Shown here one piece after another: positions 1 through 7,343 of a DNA stretch of 10,007 nt. The DNA lies in assembly GCA_945889575.1 (NCBI GenBank), contig CAMDBY010000056.1, positions 1-10,007 of the forward strand. The letters are read 5' to 3'. Position numbers and translations under genes: made by a program. The stretch comes from Bifidobacterium breve (GTDB lineage: Bacteria; Actinomycetota; Acidimicrobiia; Acidimicrobiales; Ilumatobacteraceae). The notes beneath the pieces are model-generated. The model did not search any database. It was not told the DNA's origin and saw only the letters and a program-made list of their open reading frames with translations. The number at the start of each line of letters is the position of its first letter. Positions within the stretch are counted from its first letter, which is position 1.

Positions 1-1023
1 AAGCCGACCCGATGCAAGAAGTCCTTCAACATCTTCAGCTTGAATCCAATCGATCTCAACTTTGGCTCCGTGATGGAACCCAGCATGCTTCAAACTTTCC
101 ACTACGGAGAGGTATGCATCTTGTAGTTCAACATACTTTCCGATGAGACCAATCTTTACCGGCTTCACTGATGCGTCTACTTGCGCAACAAGTTTTTCCC
201 ATGACGATAAATCGACTGCACTATCGAGGTGCAAGATGTCGCAAACGACAGTGTCGAGACCTTCGTCATGAAGCACGAGCGGAAGTTCATAAATGTTGCC
301 GACGTCTGCGGCGTTAATAACTGCATTGGTATCAACATCGCACATGTGCGAAATCTTCCGCTTTAAACCACTACTGAGAGGTTCTTCGCTTCGGCACACA
401 ATGACATCGGGCTGAATACCCCGCGAGCGCAATTCTGTAACGCTGTGTTGCGTTGGCTTTGTTTTTTGCTCGCCACTCGGACCAATAAACGGCACCAGAG
501 TGACGTGCAAATAACAGACATTGTCTCGGCCCGCTTCATTGCGAAACTGTCGGATTGCTTCGAGAAACGGAAGAATTTCGATGTCGCCCACGGTTCCGCC
601 GACTTCTGTAATAACTACATCGGTGTCCTCTGTTGCAATGCGACGGATACGACGCTTGATTTCGTCGGTGATGTGCGGAATAACCTGAACTGTTTTTCCT
701 AAGTAATCGCCCCGACGCTCTGCAGCGAGTACAGCCTGATAAATGGAACCAGTAGTTGCATTTGAACTACGTGTGAGATTCTCATCAATGAAGCGTTCGT
801 AGTGGCCAAGGTCAAGATCTGTTTCGCCACCATCGTCTGTAACAAAGACTTCGCCATGTTCGAATGGGTTCATCGTGCCCGGGTCAACGTTGATGTACGG
901 GTCTAGTTTTTGCATTGTGACGCGAAGTCCACGCATTTTTAACAATCGCCCAAGAGAAGAAGCAGTGAGACCCTTACCGAGGGAACTTGCAACGCCACCT
1001 GTCACGAATATGTGCTTTGGCAT
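1..1023 (-). CDS. pyrG: CTP synthase, N-terminal 341 residues (runs off the left edge)
   Basis: CTP synthase makes CTP from UTP, ATP and glutamine in the cytoplasm, the last step of de novo pyrimidine nucleotide synthesis. Translating the minus strand from the ATG at 1023 gives MPKHIFVTGGVASSLGKG, the family's N-terminal P-loop (residues 9-18), then the conserved KLDPYINVDPGTMNPFEHGE and DDGGETDLDLGHYERF blocks, EVGGTVGDIE and the substrate-site stretch GPSGEQKTKPTQHSV. From about residue 285, KPVKIGLIGKYVELQDAY marks the start of the linker and glutaminase domain, which continues outside the window. The frame stays open to base 1; full-length members are about 535-570 residues. A GGGAG Shine-Dalgarno lies 5 nt before the start. 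The gene follows recN by 74 nt; in M. tuberculosis two further genes separate recN and pyrG, and they are absent here. Identification is certain; only regulation is unclear. Confidence 0.98.
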   Translation of the reverse strand, partial: MPKHIFVTGGVASSLGKGLTASSLGRLLKMRGLRVTMQKLDPYINVDPGTMNPFEHGEVFVTDDGGETDLDLGHYERFIDENLTRSSNATTGSIYQAVLAAERRGDYLGKTVQVIPHITDEIKRRIRRIATEDTDVVITEVGGTVGDIEILPFLEAIRQFRNEAGRDNVCYLHVTLVPFIGPSGEQKTKPTQHSVTELRSRGIQPDVIVCRSEEPLSSGLKRKISHMCDVDTNAVINAADVGNIYELPLVLHDEGLDTVVCDILHLDSAVDLSSWEKLVAQVDASVKPVKIGLIGKYVELQDAYLSVVESLKHAGFHHGAKVEIDWIQAEDVEGLLASGRL

Positions 1024-1097
1024 TGAGACTCCCGCCGACGTAATTGCTAACGGAAGAACAGCCTAATCGGTTTGAGCCCCCCAGAGTGAAACCACTT

Positions 1098-2720
1098 TTA
1101 TGAGCGCTGGGATCGTCTCTTTTGCCCGCCAAGCTTCTCTAATAGGTCACGAGCATGGGCATTGGCAGATTCATCTGCTACTCCGCCAGACAACATGCGG
1201 GCAATTTCCGATGCACGCTCACTTTCGGCCACACGAGTTGCTGCACCAAAAGTTTTCCCACCCTTGACAGACTTAGATACAGCTACCTGGCCATGAGCAG
1301 AAGCCGCCACCTGCGCCAAGTGAGTGACAGCGATGACTTGATGATCATTACCGAGTTCGCGTAAGGCAGTGGCAACAGCAACAGCAGCTTCCCCGCCGAT
1401 TCCGGCATCAACTTCGTCAAAGACCATGGTTGCTGGGTCGCCGGTAAGAACCAGACGTAATGCAAGCATGACTCTGGCCAATTCTCCCCCACTGGCGACT
1501 TTTGCAATCGGCTGTGGAGCACTTCCCGGGTTTGCAGCAAGCATGAATACAACTGACTCGCCGGCTGGGTCAGAATCAATGTCTCCCACCGCAACTTGGA
1601 CTGCTGCATTTGGCAAAGCAAGTTGTCGGAGTCTTTTCTGTACGGCGGTTGCCAGCTTCGGAGCGACAGCACGCCGAGCATTACCGACTTCCTTCTGGCA
1701 AATCGAAAGTTGACGCAACGCCACAGCCTTGGCCTTTTCCAACTCATTCACCCGCTCGGCGTATCCGAGTAACTCATTGAGACGCTCACGGGCCTCTGCC
1801 CCAAATGCCATCACATCAGACAATGAGTCGCCGTATTTACGCATCAGGTCGCGTAGAGACTGCCTGCGCAAACGAATCTCTTCAAGGCGAGCGGGGTCGT
1901 GTTCAGATCCGTCTGCTGCATCACGCACTGTGTCAGATACATCCTTAGCTTCTGCCGCCAGGGAACGAAGTCGTTCAGACAAGGCAGGCAACGACGTGAC
2001 CGGTGCTATGGCCGAGACCGCTTCACCGAGAAGATCTACGACTGCACCATCGTCTGACAACAGTGCCACGATCTTTTGCAGTGATTCTTGATGGCGAACA
2101 ACGTCAGTCAACATGTCTTCTTCATGGGACAACTGAACATCTTCATCAGGGTTCGTGATTCGACTTGATTCAATTTCATCGCATTGGAACTGCAATAGGT
2201 CGATCTCACGAACTCGGGATTTCTCATCTCCGCCTAGAGCGGCGAGGTTTGCATCAATATGTGTGACTGCTTCTCGAGCTTGCCGTAGTTCAGCCGTGTT
2301 CACATTTCCGAATTGGTCAAGAGAACTGCGTTGCGTTGCTAAAGACAACAAACGTTGATGAGCATGCTGCCCGTGGATGTCGACCAATTCATCACCAATT
2401 TCAGCCAGCGATGCAACAGTGGCCATTCGGTCGTTGATATAGGCACGACTACGGCCTTCGCGATGCAAAACTCGGCACAGAATTGTTTCAACTTCTCCTG
2501 AATCAGTACTGGTAATGAACCGAGCCTCAACACGAGCTTCTTCAGCACCATCGCGAATGACGGACACATCAGCGCGACGACCGACCACCAAGTTGATTGC
2601 CTCGACCAACATGGTCTTACCAGCGCCGGTTTCACCAGTAAAAGCAGTAAAGCCCTTGTCGAAAGAAACTCGAACATTTTCGATAATGCCCAAATTCTCT
2701 ATTGAGAGTTCAACAAGCAT
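1098..2720 (-). CDS. recN: DNA repair protein RecN, SMC-like ATPase
   Basis: RecN is a cytoplasmic SMC-family ATPase that acts early in double-strand break repair with RecA. The 540-residue product has the expected layout: Walker A GETGAGKT at 29-36, the RecN-typical DIHGQHAHQRLL at 114-125, a long helical, charged middle (about 140-365) that would form the coiled coil, the ABC signature ASGGELAR at 409-416, and Walker B TMVFDEVDAGIGG at 431-443 followed by the H-loop region AVTHLAQVAA. Length is close to the usual 550-590. The ATG start gives the canonical MLVELSIENLG beginning and overlaps the nadK stop by one base (TAATG). There is no convincing Shine-Dalgarno, so translation probably depends on coupling to nadK. 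The C-terminus ends in a basic KRRSQRS tail. A LexA-type operator directly upstream was not seen; any promoter would have to be inside nadK. Confidence 0.98.
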   Translation of the reverse strand: MLVELSIENLGIIENVRVSFDKGFTAFTGETGAGKTMLVEAINLVVGRRADVSVIRDGAEEARVEARFITSTDSGEVETILCRVLHREGRSRAYINDRMATVASLAEIGDELVDIHGQHAHQRLLSLATQRSSLDQFGNVNTAELRQAREAVTHIDANLAALGGDEKSRVREIDLLQFQCDEIESSRITNPDEDVQLSHEEDMLTDVVRHQESLQKIVALLSDDGAVVDLLGEAVSAIAPVTSLPALSERLRSLAAEAKDVSDTVRDAADGSEHDPARLEEIRLRRQSLRDLMRKYGDSLSDVMAFGAEARERLNELLGYAERVNELEKAKAVALRQLSICQKEVGNARRAVAPKLATAVQKRLRQLALPNAAVQVAVGDIDSDPAGESVVFMLAANPGSAPQPIAKVASGGELARVMLALRLVLTGDPATMVFDEVDAGIGGEAAVAVATALRELGNDHQVIAVTHLAQVAASAHGQVAVSKSVKGGKTFGAATRVAESERASEIARMLSGGVADESANAHARDLLEKLGGQKRRSQRS

Positions 2721-3577
2721 TATCGATCAGACAACCCAAATTTAGATTTTAACGTTTGATGAAATCGCTGTTCTTTAAATCTCACGAATCGAGCAACTTC
2801 CTGTGCGGCGCGCACTTCAACAACGTCTCCTGGTCGAAGTGTGTGCACGAGTTCACCATCAGTGGCAACATTTACCGAACGATGTCCCAAAATCTCGATT
2901 CGTATTAATTCCTGTGGGTCTAGAACCATCGAACGATCAAACAACATGTGGGGCGAAACAGGTGTCATCAAAATGGCACGTAACCGCGGCGACAAAATAG
3001 GCCCGCGAGCCGACATTGAATACGCAGTAGACCCAGTGGGAGTTGCGAGAATCAAACCGTCGGCTGCATATGTAGTGAATGACGCCTTATCAATATCGAC
3101 ACCGAGGCGGACAGTGTGCCCTGCTTCTGATTTCTCAATAACTACCTCATTCATTGCTAGGTGGTTGGTCAGTCGAGCCCCTTTGGCCCACATGGACACT
3201 TCCAACAGCATCCGATCGTCATAGTGATATTCGGTTCCTTCTGTGCCGTTATGCCACACATCGAGCGCTTCAATAACTTCGTCATCTTCAACAACAGCTA
3301 GGTACCCCAATTGCCCCAGATTGACTCCGATAAGCGGAACAACTCGGCCGTTCAGTACATGAACAGACCGAAGCATGGTTCCATCGCCTCCGATTGACAC
3401 CACCACGTCTACATCGCCAACATCGCCACTGGTGACACTTGTTGTACGAAGCGATGCTATGTCTGACTCGTCAACGACGACTTCGTACCCGTTGGAACCG
3501 GCCCAACTAATGACCCGACCAGCGACTTCTAACGCGTCAGGACGAAAACGATGGACGGCTAGACCGAGGCGACTCAT
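2720..3577 (-). CDS. nadK: NAD kinase
   Basis: NAD kinase phosphorylates the 2'-hydroxyl of the adenosine ribose of NAD to make NADP, in the cytoplasm. The 285-residue product shows the ATP-NAD kinase hallmarks: GGDGT at 63-67, the following GVNLGQLGYLA at 84-94, the NE pair at 143-144 that contacts nicotinamide ribose in the family, and the glycine-rich ADGLILATPTGSTAYSMSA at 172-190 from the C-terminal beta-sandwich domain. Length is typical for bacterial enzymes. The ATG at 3577 overlaps the tlyA stop in an ATGA arrangement, and the TAA stop shares a base with the recN start, so tlyA, nadK and recN are very likely translated from one mRNA. The Shine-Dalgarno is weak (GTGAG two bases before the ATG), again consistent with coupling. 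The tlyA-nadK-recN order is widely conserved in Actinobacteria and Firmicutes. Confidence 0.97.
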   Translation of the reverse strand: MSRLGLAVHRFRPDALEVAGRVISWAGSNGYEVVVDESDIASLRTTSVTSGDVGDVDVVVSIGGDGTMLRSVHVLNGRVVPLIGVNLGQLGYLAVVEDDEVIEALDVWHNGTEGTEYHYDDRMLLEVSMWAKGARLTNHLAMNEVVIEKSEAGHTVRLGVDIDKASFTTYAADGLILATPTGSTAYSMSARGPILSPRLRAILMTPVSPHMLFDRSMVLDPQELIRIEILGHRSVNVATDGELVHTLRPGDVVEVRAAQEVARFVRFKEQRFHQTLKSKFGLSDR

Positions 3578-4338
3578 GACTCACAACTTACGGAACGGGT
3601 GGGGCATTTCACATACATTAAGAATTCTGTGTTTCCTTCTGCCCCTTTAATGGGCGATTCGATAATGCCCACAACGTTCCCACCCAAGTCCACCACGGCA
3701 TCGCGCACGGTGTCGCAGGCCTCTCGATGGATTTCGGGGTCTGTGATGACCCCCTTGCCGCGAGATACCTCGACGCGTCCAGCCTCGAATTGGGGCTTCA
3801 CCAAGAGAACCATCCCAGGCGTTTCAAACCCAGGCTCGCTCGAAACTGACCCAAAGAACGCTGGCAAAACTTTGGTGAGAGAGATAAACGACAGATCTGC
3901 AACTACCAAGGAACAGGGATACGGGCAATCGTCCGCAACCAAATCTCTGACGTTCACTCCATCGCGCCAGTCAACACGAGCGTCCGACTTCATATGTTCG
4001 TGCAATTGATTACGGCCAACATCAACTGCAAACACGCGACGAGCGCCGCGTTGAAGAACACAATCTGTAAAGCCTCCCGTGGATACACCAGCGTCAAGCA
4101 CTGATCTGTTCTCTACAGAAATATTAAAACTGTCAAGTGCGTGTTCTAGTTTTTCTCCACCTCGGCTCACGAACCGACGCTTGACCAGAACTTCAATTGG
4201 TTCATCGGGAGCAACCATCCGAGAAGTTTTTTCAGCGATTACTCCACCGACAGTGATATTGCGCTCGTCAATCATCCGAGCAGCGTGAGAGCGGCTCTCT
4301 GCTAGTCCCCTTTTCACAAGGGCGGCATCAAGTCGCAT
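3574..4338 (-). CDS. tlyA: TlyA-type rRNA (cytidine-2'-O)-methyltransferase
   Basis: TlyA enzymes use S-adenosylmethionine to 2'-O-methylate a cytidine in 16S and/or 23S rRNA; in mycobacteria this modification is needed for sensitivity to capreomycin. The 254-residue product begins with an S4 RNA-binding domain (MRLDAALVKRGLAESRSHA, about 1-60), then an FtsJ/RrmJ-type methyltransferase fold: DAGVSTGGFTDC at 82-93 (SAM binding), ADLSFISL at 147-154, LVKPQFE at 179-185 and KGAEGNTEFL at 231-240. The family's K-D-K-E catalytic residues can be placed at K63, D148, K181 and E238. I chose the ATG at 4338 because AAAGGG lies 5 nt upstream; an in-frame GTG at 4344 has no spacing from that site. It lies 30 nt downstream of the phosphatase gene and overlaps nadK by 4 nt. 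Whether both rRNA targets are modified cannot be read from the sequence. Confidence 0.95.
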   Translation of the reverse strand: MRLDAALVKRGLAESRSHAARMIDERNITVGGVIAEKTSRMVAPDEPIEVLVKRRFVSRGGEKLEHALDSFNISVENRSVLDAGVSTGGFTDCVLQRGARRVFAVDVGRNQLHEHMKSDARVDWRDGVNVRDLVADDCPYPCSLVVADLSFISLTKVLPAFFGSVSSEPGFETPGMVLLVKPQFEAGRVEVSRGKGVITDPEIHREACDTVRDAVVDLGGNVVGIIESPIKGAEGNTEFLMYVKCPTRSVSCES

Positions 4339-4368
4339 ACGCACCCTTTGAGCGTACTGCTCACCCCT

Positions 4369-5160
4369 TCACTCCTTGAGCAAGGTTTGAGCTACTGCAG
4401 ATAAATCAGCCTCGATGATGTCAGCATCAACGCCTTCAGCCGTATCCGTCACCCCACTCAAAACCATTGCAAAACGGGCACCTAATGTTCGAGCAAATCC
4501 TCCGTCAGTATCTGATCTATCGCCGACCATCACCATTTCTTCGGGTGACACATTGCCGCATAACTCTCGCACCAGTTGCGCCATCGGACCATACGGTTTG
4601 CCCGTCACTGTTGGCGTGACCCCCGACGCCTTCTCAATTGCAGCAAGAATTGATCCGCCACCCGGTATCGGGCCATTCGGAGTCGGATACGTCGGGTCAT
4701 CATTCGAACCAATCAGAACTGCTCCGCCATGCACGGCTGTCAATGCATCAGTCAAAACCTGGTAATTGAACTCGCGGTGAAAACCGACAACCACTGCATC
4801 AAAATTGCCAGCAGCCATCGGCTCGTGATACGCCACCACAACATCCTTCGTTACTCGACTCACTTCTTCGATCAGGCCGCGACCACCGCATACCAGCACG
4901 CGCCAACCACTTTTCATTGCTGTGGCTGCTGACATTGCTGATGTCACAATGTCCCCCTCAGCAGGGATTCCAATCGAGGCAAGTGCGGCTACTTGTTCGT
5001 CATACGTTGAAAATGAGTTATTTGTCACGAAGACAACCCGAATGCCTGCTTCTCGCAACGACGCAATAGCTCTGACGGATCCAGGAATCGGCTGATGAGC
5101 AAGCCAGACGACCCCATCAAGGTCACACAACACAACTTTTGGAGACACGGTTTTGCGCAT
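4369..5160 (-). CDS. NagD-type HAD hydrolase, probable glycerol-3-phosphate phosphatase
   Basis: This is a cytoplasmic HAD-superfamily phosphatase of the C2-cap (class IIA, NagD/PGP) type. In the 263-residue product, motif I DLDGVV at 13-18 supplies the nucleophilic and acid/base aspartates, motif II TNNS is at 46-49, motif III lysine lies in TGKP (K188), and motif IV GDRSDTD is at 213-219. The cap domain occupies about 80-185. The M. tuberculosis gene in the same place relative to tlyA, Rv1692, is described as a glycerol-3-phosphate phosphatase, so that is the best substrate guess; other sugar or nucleotide phosphates remain possible. Start choice: an ATG at 5160 sits 9 nt after an AGGA Shine-Dalgarno; in-frame ATG at 5166 and GTG at 5178 are poorer. 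It heads the cluster to tlyA-nadK-recN and diverges from the DUF1015 gene across 28 bp. Confidence 0.9.
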   Translation of the reverse strand: MRKTVSPKVVLCDLDGVVWLAHQPIPGSVRAIASLREAGIRVVFVTNNSFSTYDEQVAALASIGIPAEGDIVTSAMSAATAMKSGWRVLVCGGRGLIEEVSRVTKDVVVAYHEPMAAGNFDAVVVGFHREFNYQVLTDALTAVHGGAVLIGSNDDPTYPTPNGPIPGGGSILAAIEKASGVTPTVTGKPYGPMAQLVRELCGNVSPEEMVMVGDRSDTDGGFARTLGARFAMVLSGVTDTAEGVDADIIEADLSAVAQTLLKE

Positions 5161-5188
5161 AGTCATTAATCCTGCCACGCTTTATCCC

Positions 5189-6376
5189 ATGCCCCGCTTT
5201 GAACCCTTCGCCGCTCTCCGATATTCGACTCACGGATCGACCGATATCACCGCGTTGACATCTGCTCCGTACGACGTCTTCGACGAAGACCAACGAGCCG
5301 CCTATGCATCAACAGACCCGCACAATATTGTTCTTCTCGACTACCCCATTGATGCGGACGGGCCGTCACGCTATCAATTGTCAGCTGACCGTTTGAACGA
5401 ATGGCGCAACAGCGGACACATCGTTTCCGATGATTCTGTGACATTCTCAATTTATCGCATGACATTTACTGACGAAGCAGGAACAACACGCACCACGGTC
5501 GGAGTCATCGGTGCACTCGAAGTAGTAGATGAAGGGGCAGGCGGAGTTCTTCCCCATGAACGCACCACTCCCAAGGCCAAGACCGATCGTCTAGACCTCA
5601 CCATTGCGACTCACGCAAACCTCAGCCCGGTGTGGGGACTCTCGCTCACTTCTGGTCTTACCGCCGCACTCAGTGCACCAGGCGAAGTTGTGGCGCAATG
5701 CACCGATGAACAAGGCGTCCATCACGTTTTGGAACGCGTTTCTGATCCTGTTCGCATTGCCACCATCTCGCATCTCGTCTCTGAAAATCCTGTGCTCATC
5801 GCTGACGGACATCATCGATATGCCATCAGCCGCACATTTAGAGACCAGAGCCGTACAGCAGGAAACCCGGGAGGCGCTGAACTAACAATGACCTACGTTG
5901 CTGAATTGGTTCAAGAACAACTCAGTGTCGCTGCAATTCATCGTCTGTACGACATTGACAATGCTTCACTGCTGTCAGTACTTGCTTCTCATTACGACAC
6001 GGCAGATGCTGGACGAGTTGGCCCACACACCATTAGCGAAATGGATGCCCGCGGATCACTGTGTCTGGTTGCACCAGATGGCACCGGGACATTCCTCACG
6101 CCACGATCCGACACCTTTGTCGGTGTTCGCGAAATGGATAGCGCACGTCTGGAACATGCACTGCGCAACGCGGAACATTCCGTCACCTACCAGCATGGAG
6201 TCACAGAAGTCGTCAACAAACTTGCCACAGGGATTGCCGCATCAGCGATTCTTATTCGGCCTGTCTCCCTTACTGAAATTCGCCGCACGGCAGACACCGG
6301 CGAACTTATGCCACCGAAGTCAACGTTCTTCACACCCAAACTTCGCACCGGCATGGTGATGCGCGACCTTAACTAG
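5189..6376 (+). CDS. DUF1015 family protein, function unknown
   Basis: The 395-residue product has the conserved blocks of the DUF1015 family: an opening FEPFAALRYS, SAPYDV at 25-30, LPHERT at 121-126, the histidine-rich ADGHHRYA at 205-212, and the C-terminal signature MPPKSTFFTPK at 374-384. The length is typical. I know of no function for this family that I can state with confidence; the clustered His, Arg, Asp and Lys motifs look like an active or nucleotide/metal site, which is inference. No signal peptide or membrane segment is visible, so it is probably cytoplasmic. The start at 5189 gives the family's N-terminus; an in-frame ATG at 5153 would add 12 unrelated residues and overlap the divergent phosphatase gene. 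There is no Shine-Dalgarno before 5189, suggesting a leaderless or near-leaderless mRNA. It is the only plus-strand gene here, and its TAG stop directly abuts the convergent aldolase stop. Confidence 0.92.
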   Translation: MPRFEPFAALRYSTHGSTDITALTSAPYDVFDEDQRAAYASTDPHNIVLLDYPIDADGPSRYQLSADRLNEWRNSGHIVSDDSVTFSIYRMTFTDEAGTTRTTVGVIGALEVVDEGAGGVLPHERTTPKAKTDRLDLTIATHANLSPVWGLSLTSGLTAALSAPGEVVAQCTDEQGVHHVLERVSDPVRIATISHLVSENPVLIADGHHRYAISRTFRDQSRTAGNPGGAELTMTYVAELVQEQLSVAAIHRLYDIDNASLLSVLASHYDTADAGRVGPHTISEMDARGSLCLVAPDGTGTFLTPRSDTFVGVREMDSARLEHALRNAEHSVTYQHGVTEVVNKLATGIAASAILIRPVSLTEIRRTADTGELMPPKSTFFTPKLRTGMVMRDLN

Positions 6377-7264
6377 TTAGCTAATAGACGCAGCGTAAAT
6401 CGACGCAATCGAAGCGCCGATCGCGGTATTAAATTCTGACTCGCTCTGTTGAGCAGACAACCCTTCGGTCAGTGCACGCGAGAAACTCGCAATGACACCC
6501 TTGTTACGACCAAGACGAGCGTTTGCATCTTCTCGTGCATACCCGCCAGACAATGCAACGACACGAAGCACGCTCGGATGAGCAACAAGCTCATCGAAGA
6601 AACCATCGGTCTCTGGAAGAGTCAACTTCAGCATCACTGGTTGATCAGCAGGCTGATTATTCAGTTCTGCCAAAAGCGCAGCCTTCAACAACACTTCGGC
6701 TTCTGCCTTCTGAGGGCTATTGATATCGACTTCTGGCTCAATGATCGGAATCAGACCAGCACGGAGGATTTGGCGACCTACTTCAAACTGTTGAGCCACT
6801 ACGGCTGTAATGCCATCGGCATTTGCCAACTTGATGACAGAGCGCATCTTCGTGCCAAACACGCCCTTTTTCAAAGCCCGAGCAAGCAAGGCGTCAAGGT
6901 CTGGGTTCGGCTTCATGATTTGCACGCCCAGCGCTTCGTCGGCAAGTCCTTTGTCAATCTTCAAGAACGGAATGACGTGCTTTTTGTTCCAAAGAAACTC
7001 AGCACTGCCCATTCCACCAATCTCACGATCCATGGTTCCTTCGAACAGGATTGCCCCCAGAACGCGGTCTCCGTTGAACTCTGGACTTTCCACCATGCGA
7101 CTGCGCATGGCATGAATGACATCGAACATTTCTGAATCATTTGAATACGCAGATTCCTGAACGCCGTACAACAGCAATGCCTTTGGAGTGCTTCCACCGC
7201 TCTGATCGAGTGCGGCGATAAAACCTTTTCCGTTGCGCATTTGCGCGAGCTGTTCTTGATTCAT
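6377..7264 (-). CDS. fda: Fructose-bisphosphate aldolase, class I (short bacterial type)
   Basis: Class I aldolase splits fructose 1,6-bisphosphate into dihydroxyacetone phosphate and glyceraldehyde 3-phosphate through a lysine Schiff base, without metal. The 295-residue product closely resembles the Staphylococcus-type class I enzyme from end to end: MNQEQLAQMRNGKGFIAALD at 1-20 followed by QSGGSTPKAL, ILFEGTMDRE at 72-81, FGTKMRS at 136-142, IIEPEVDIN at 174-182, VMLKLT at 210-215 with K213 the likely Schiff-base lysine, LSGGYAREDAN at 238-248 and IASFSRAL at 258-265. The ATG at 7264 starts the protein exactly at the family N-terminus and has AAAGG 9 nt upstream; in-frame starts up to 7354 would add 30 unrelated residues and overlap the ssb-like gene. 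A 79-nt leader separates it from the upstream ssb-like stop. The stop abuts that of the convergent DUF1015 gene. Confidence 0.96.
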   Translation of the reverse strand: MNQEQLAQMRNGKGFIAALDQSGGSTPKALLLYGVQESAYSNDSEMFDVIHAMRSRMVESPEFNGDRVLGAILFEGTMDREIGGMGSAEFLWNKKHVIPFLKIDKGLADEALGVQIMKPNPDLDALLARALKKGVFGTKMRSVIKLANADGITAVVAQQFEVGRQILRAGLIPIIEPEVDINSPQKAEAEVLLKAALLAELNNQPADQPVMLKLTLPETDGFFDELVAHPSVLRVVALSGGYAREDANARLGRNKGVIASFSRALTEGLSAQQSESEFNTAIGASIASIYAASIS

Positions 7265-7285
7265 TCGACAAGACCTTTCATCGAG

Positions 7286-7327
7286 CCCCGAGTGCACAAA
7301 GCGCATGTGCACAAGACACATTCGGGG
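7286..7327 (-). promoter_or_regulatory. Potential two-part hairpin/inverted repeat in the aldolase leader
   Basis: On the minus strand, CCCCGA and a first GTGCAC (7322-7327 reads TCGGGG on the plus strand; 7307-7312 is GTGCAC) can pair with the continuous 12-mer at 7286-7297 (CCCCGAGTGCAC on plus), leaving a 9-nt bulge and a 9-nt loop. GTGCAC is itself palindromic, so the pair 7292-7297 and 7307-7312 could equally be a protein-binding site with 15-bp spacing. It ends 7 bases before the AAAGG ribosome-binding site. No U-tract follows, so it is not an obvious terminator. Function is unproven. Confidence 0.35.
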
Positions 7328-7343
7328 GCGATGCCAATAGTAG

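Noticed and set aside
445..1066. Plus-strand open frames of 85 and 63 residues at the left end
   Set aside because: They are antisense to the well-conserved pyrG coding sequence and have no recognisable domains.
6449..7135. 228-residue plus-strand open frame
   Set aside because: It lies antisense to the aldolase gene, whose protein is conserved from end to end; the predicted antisense product resembles nothing I recognise and is rich in Cys and His as shadow frames often are.
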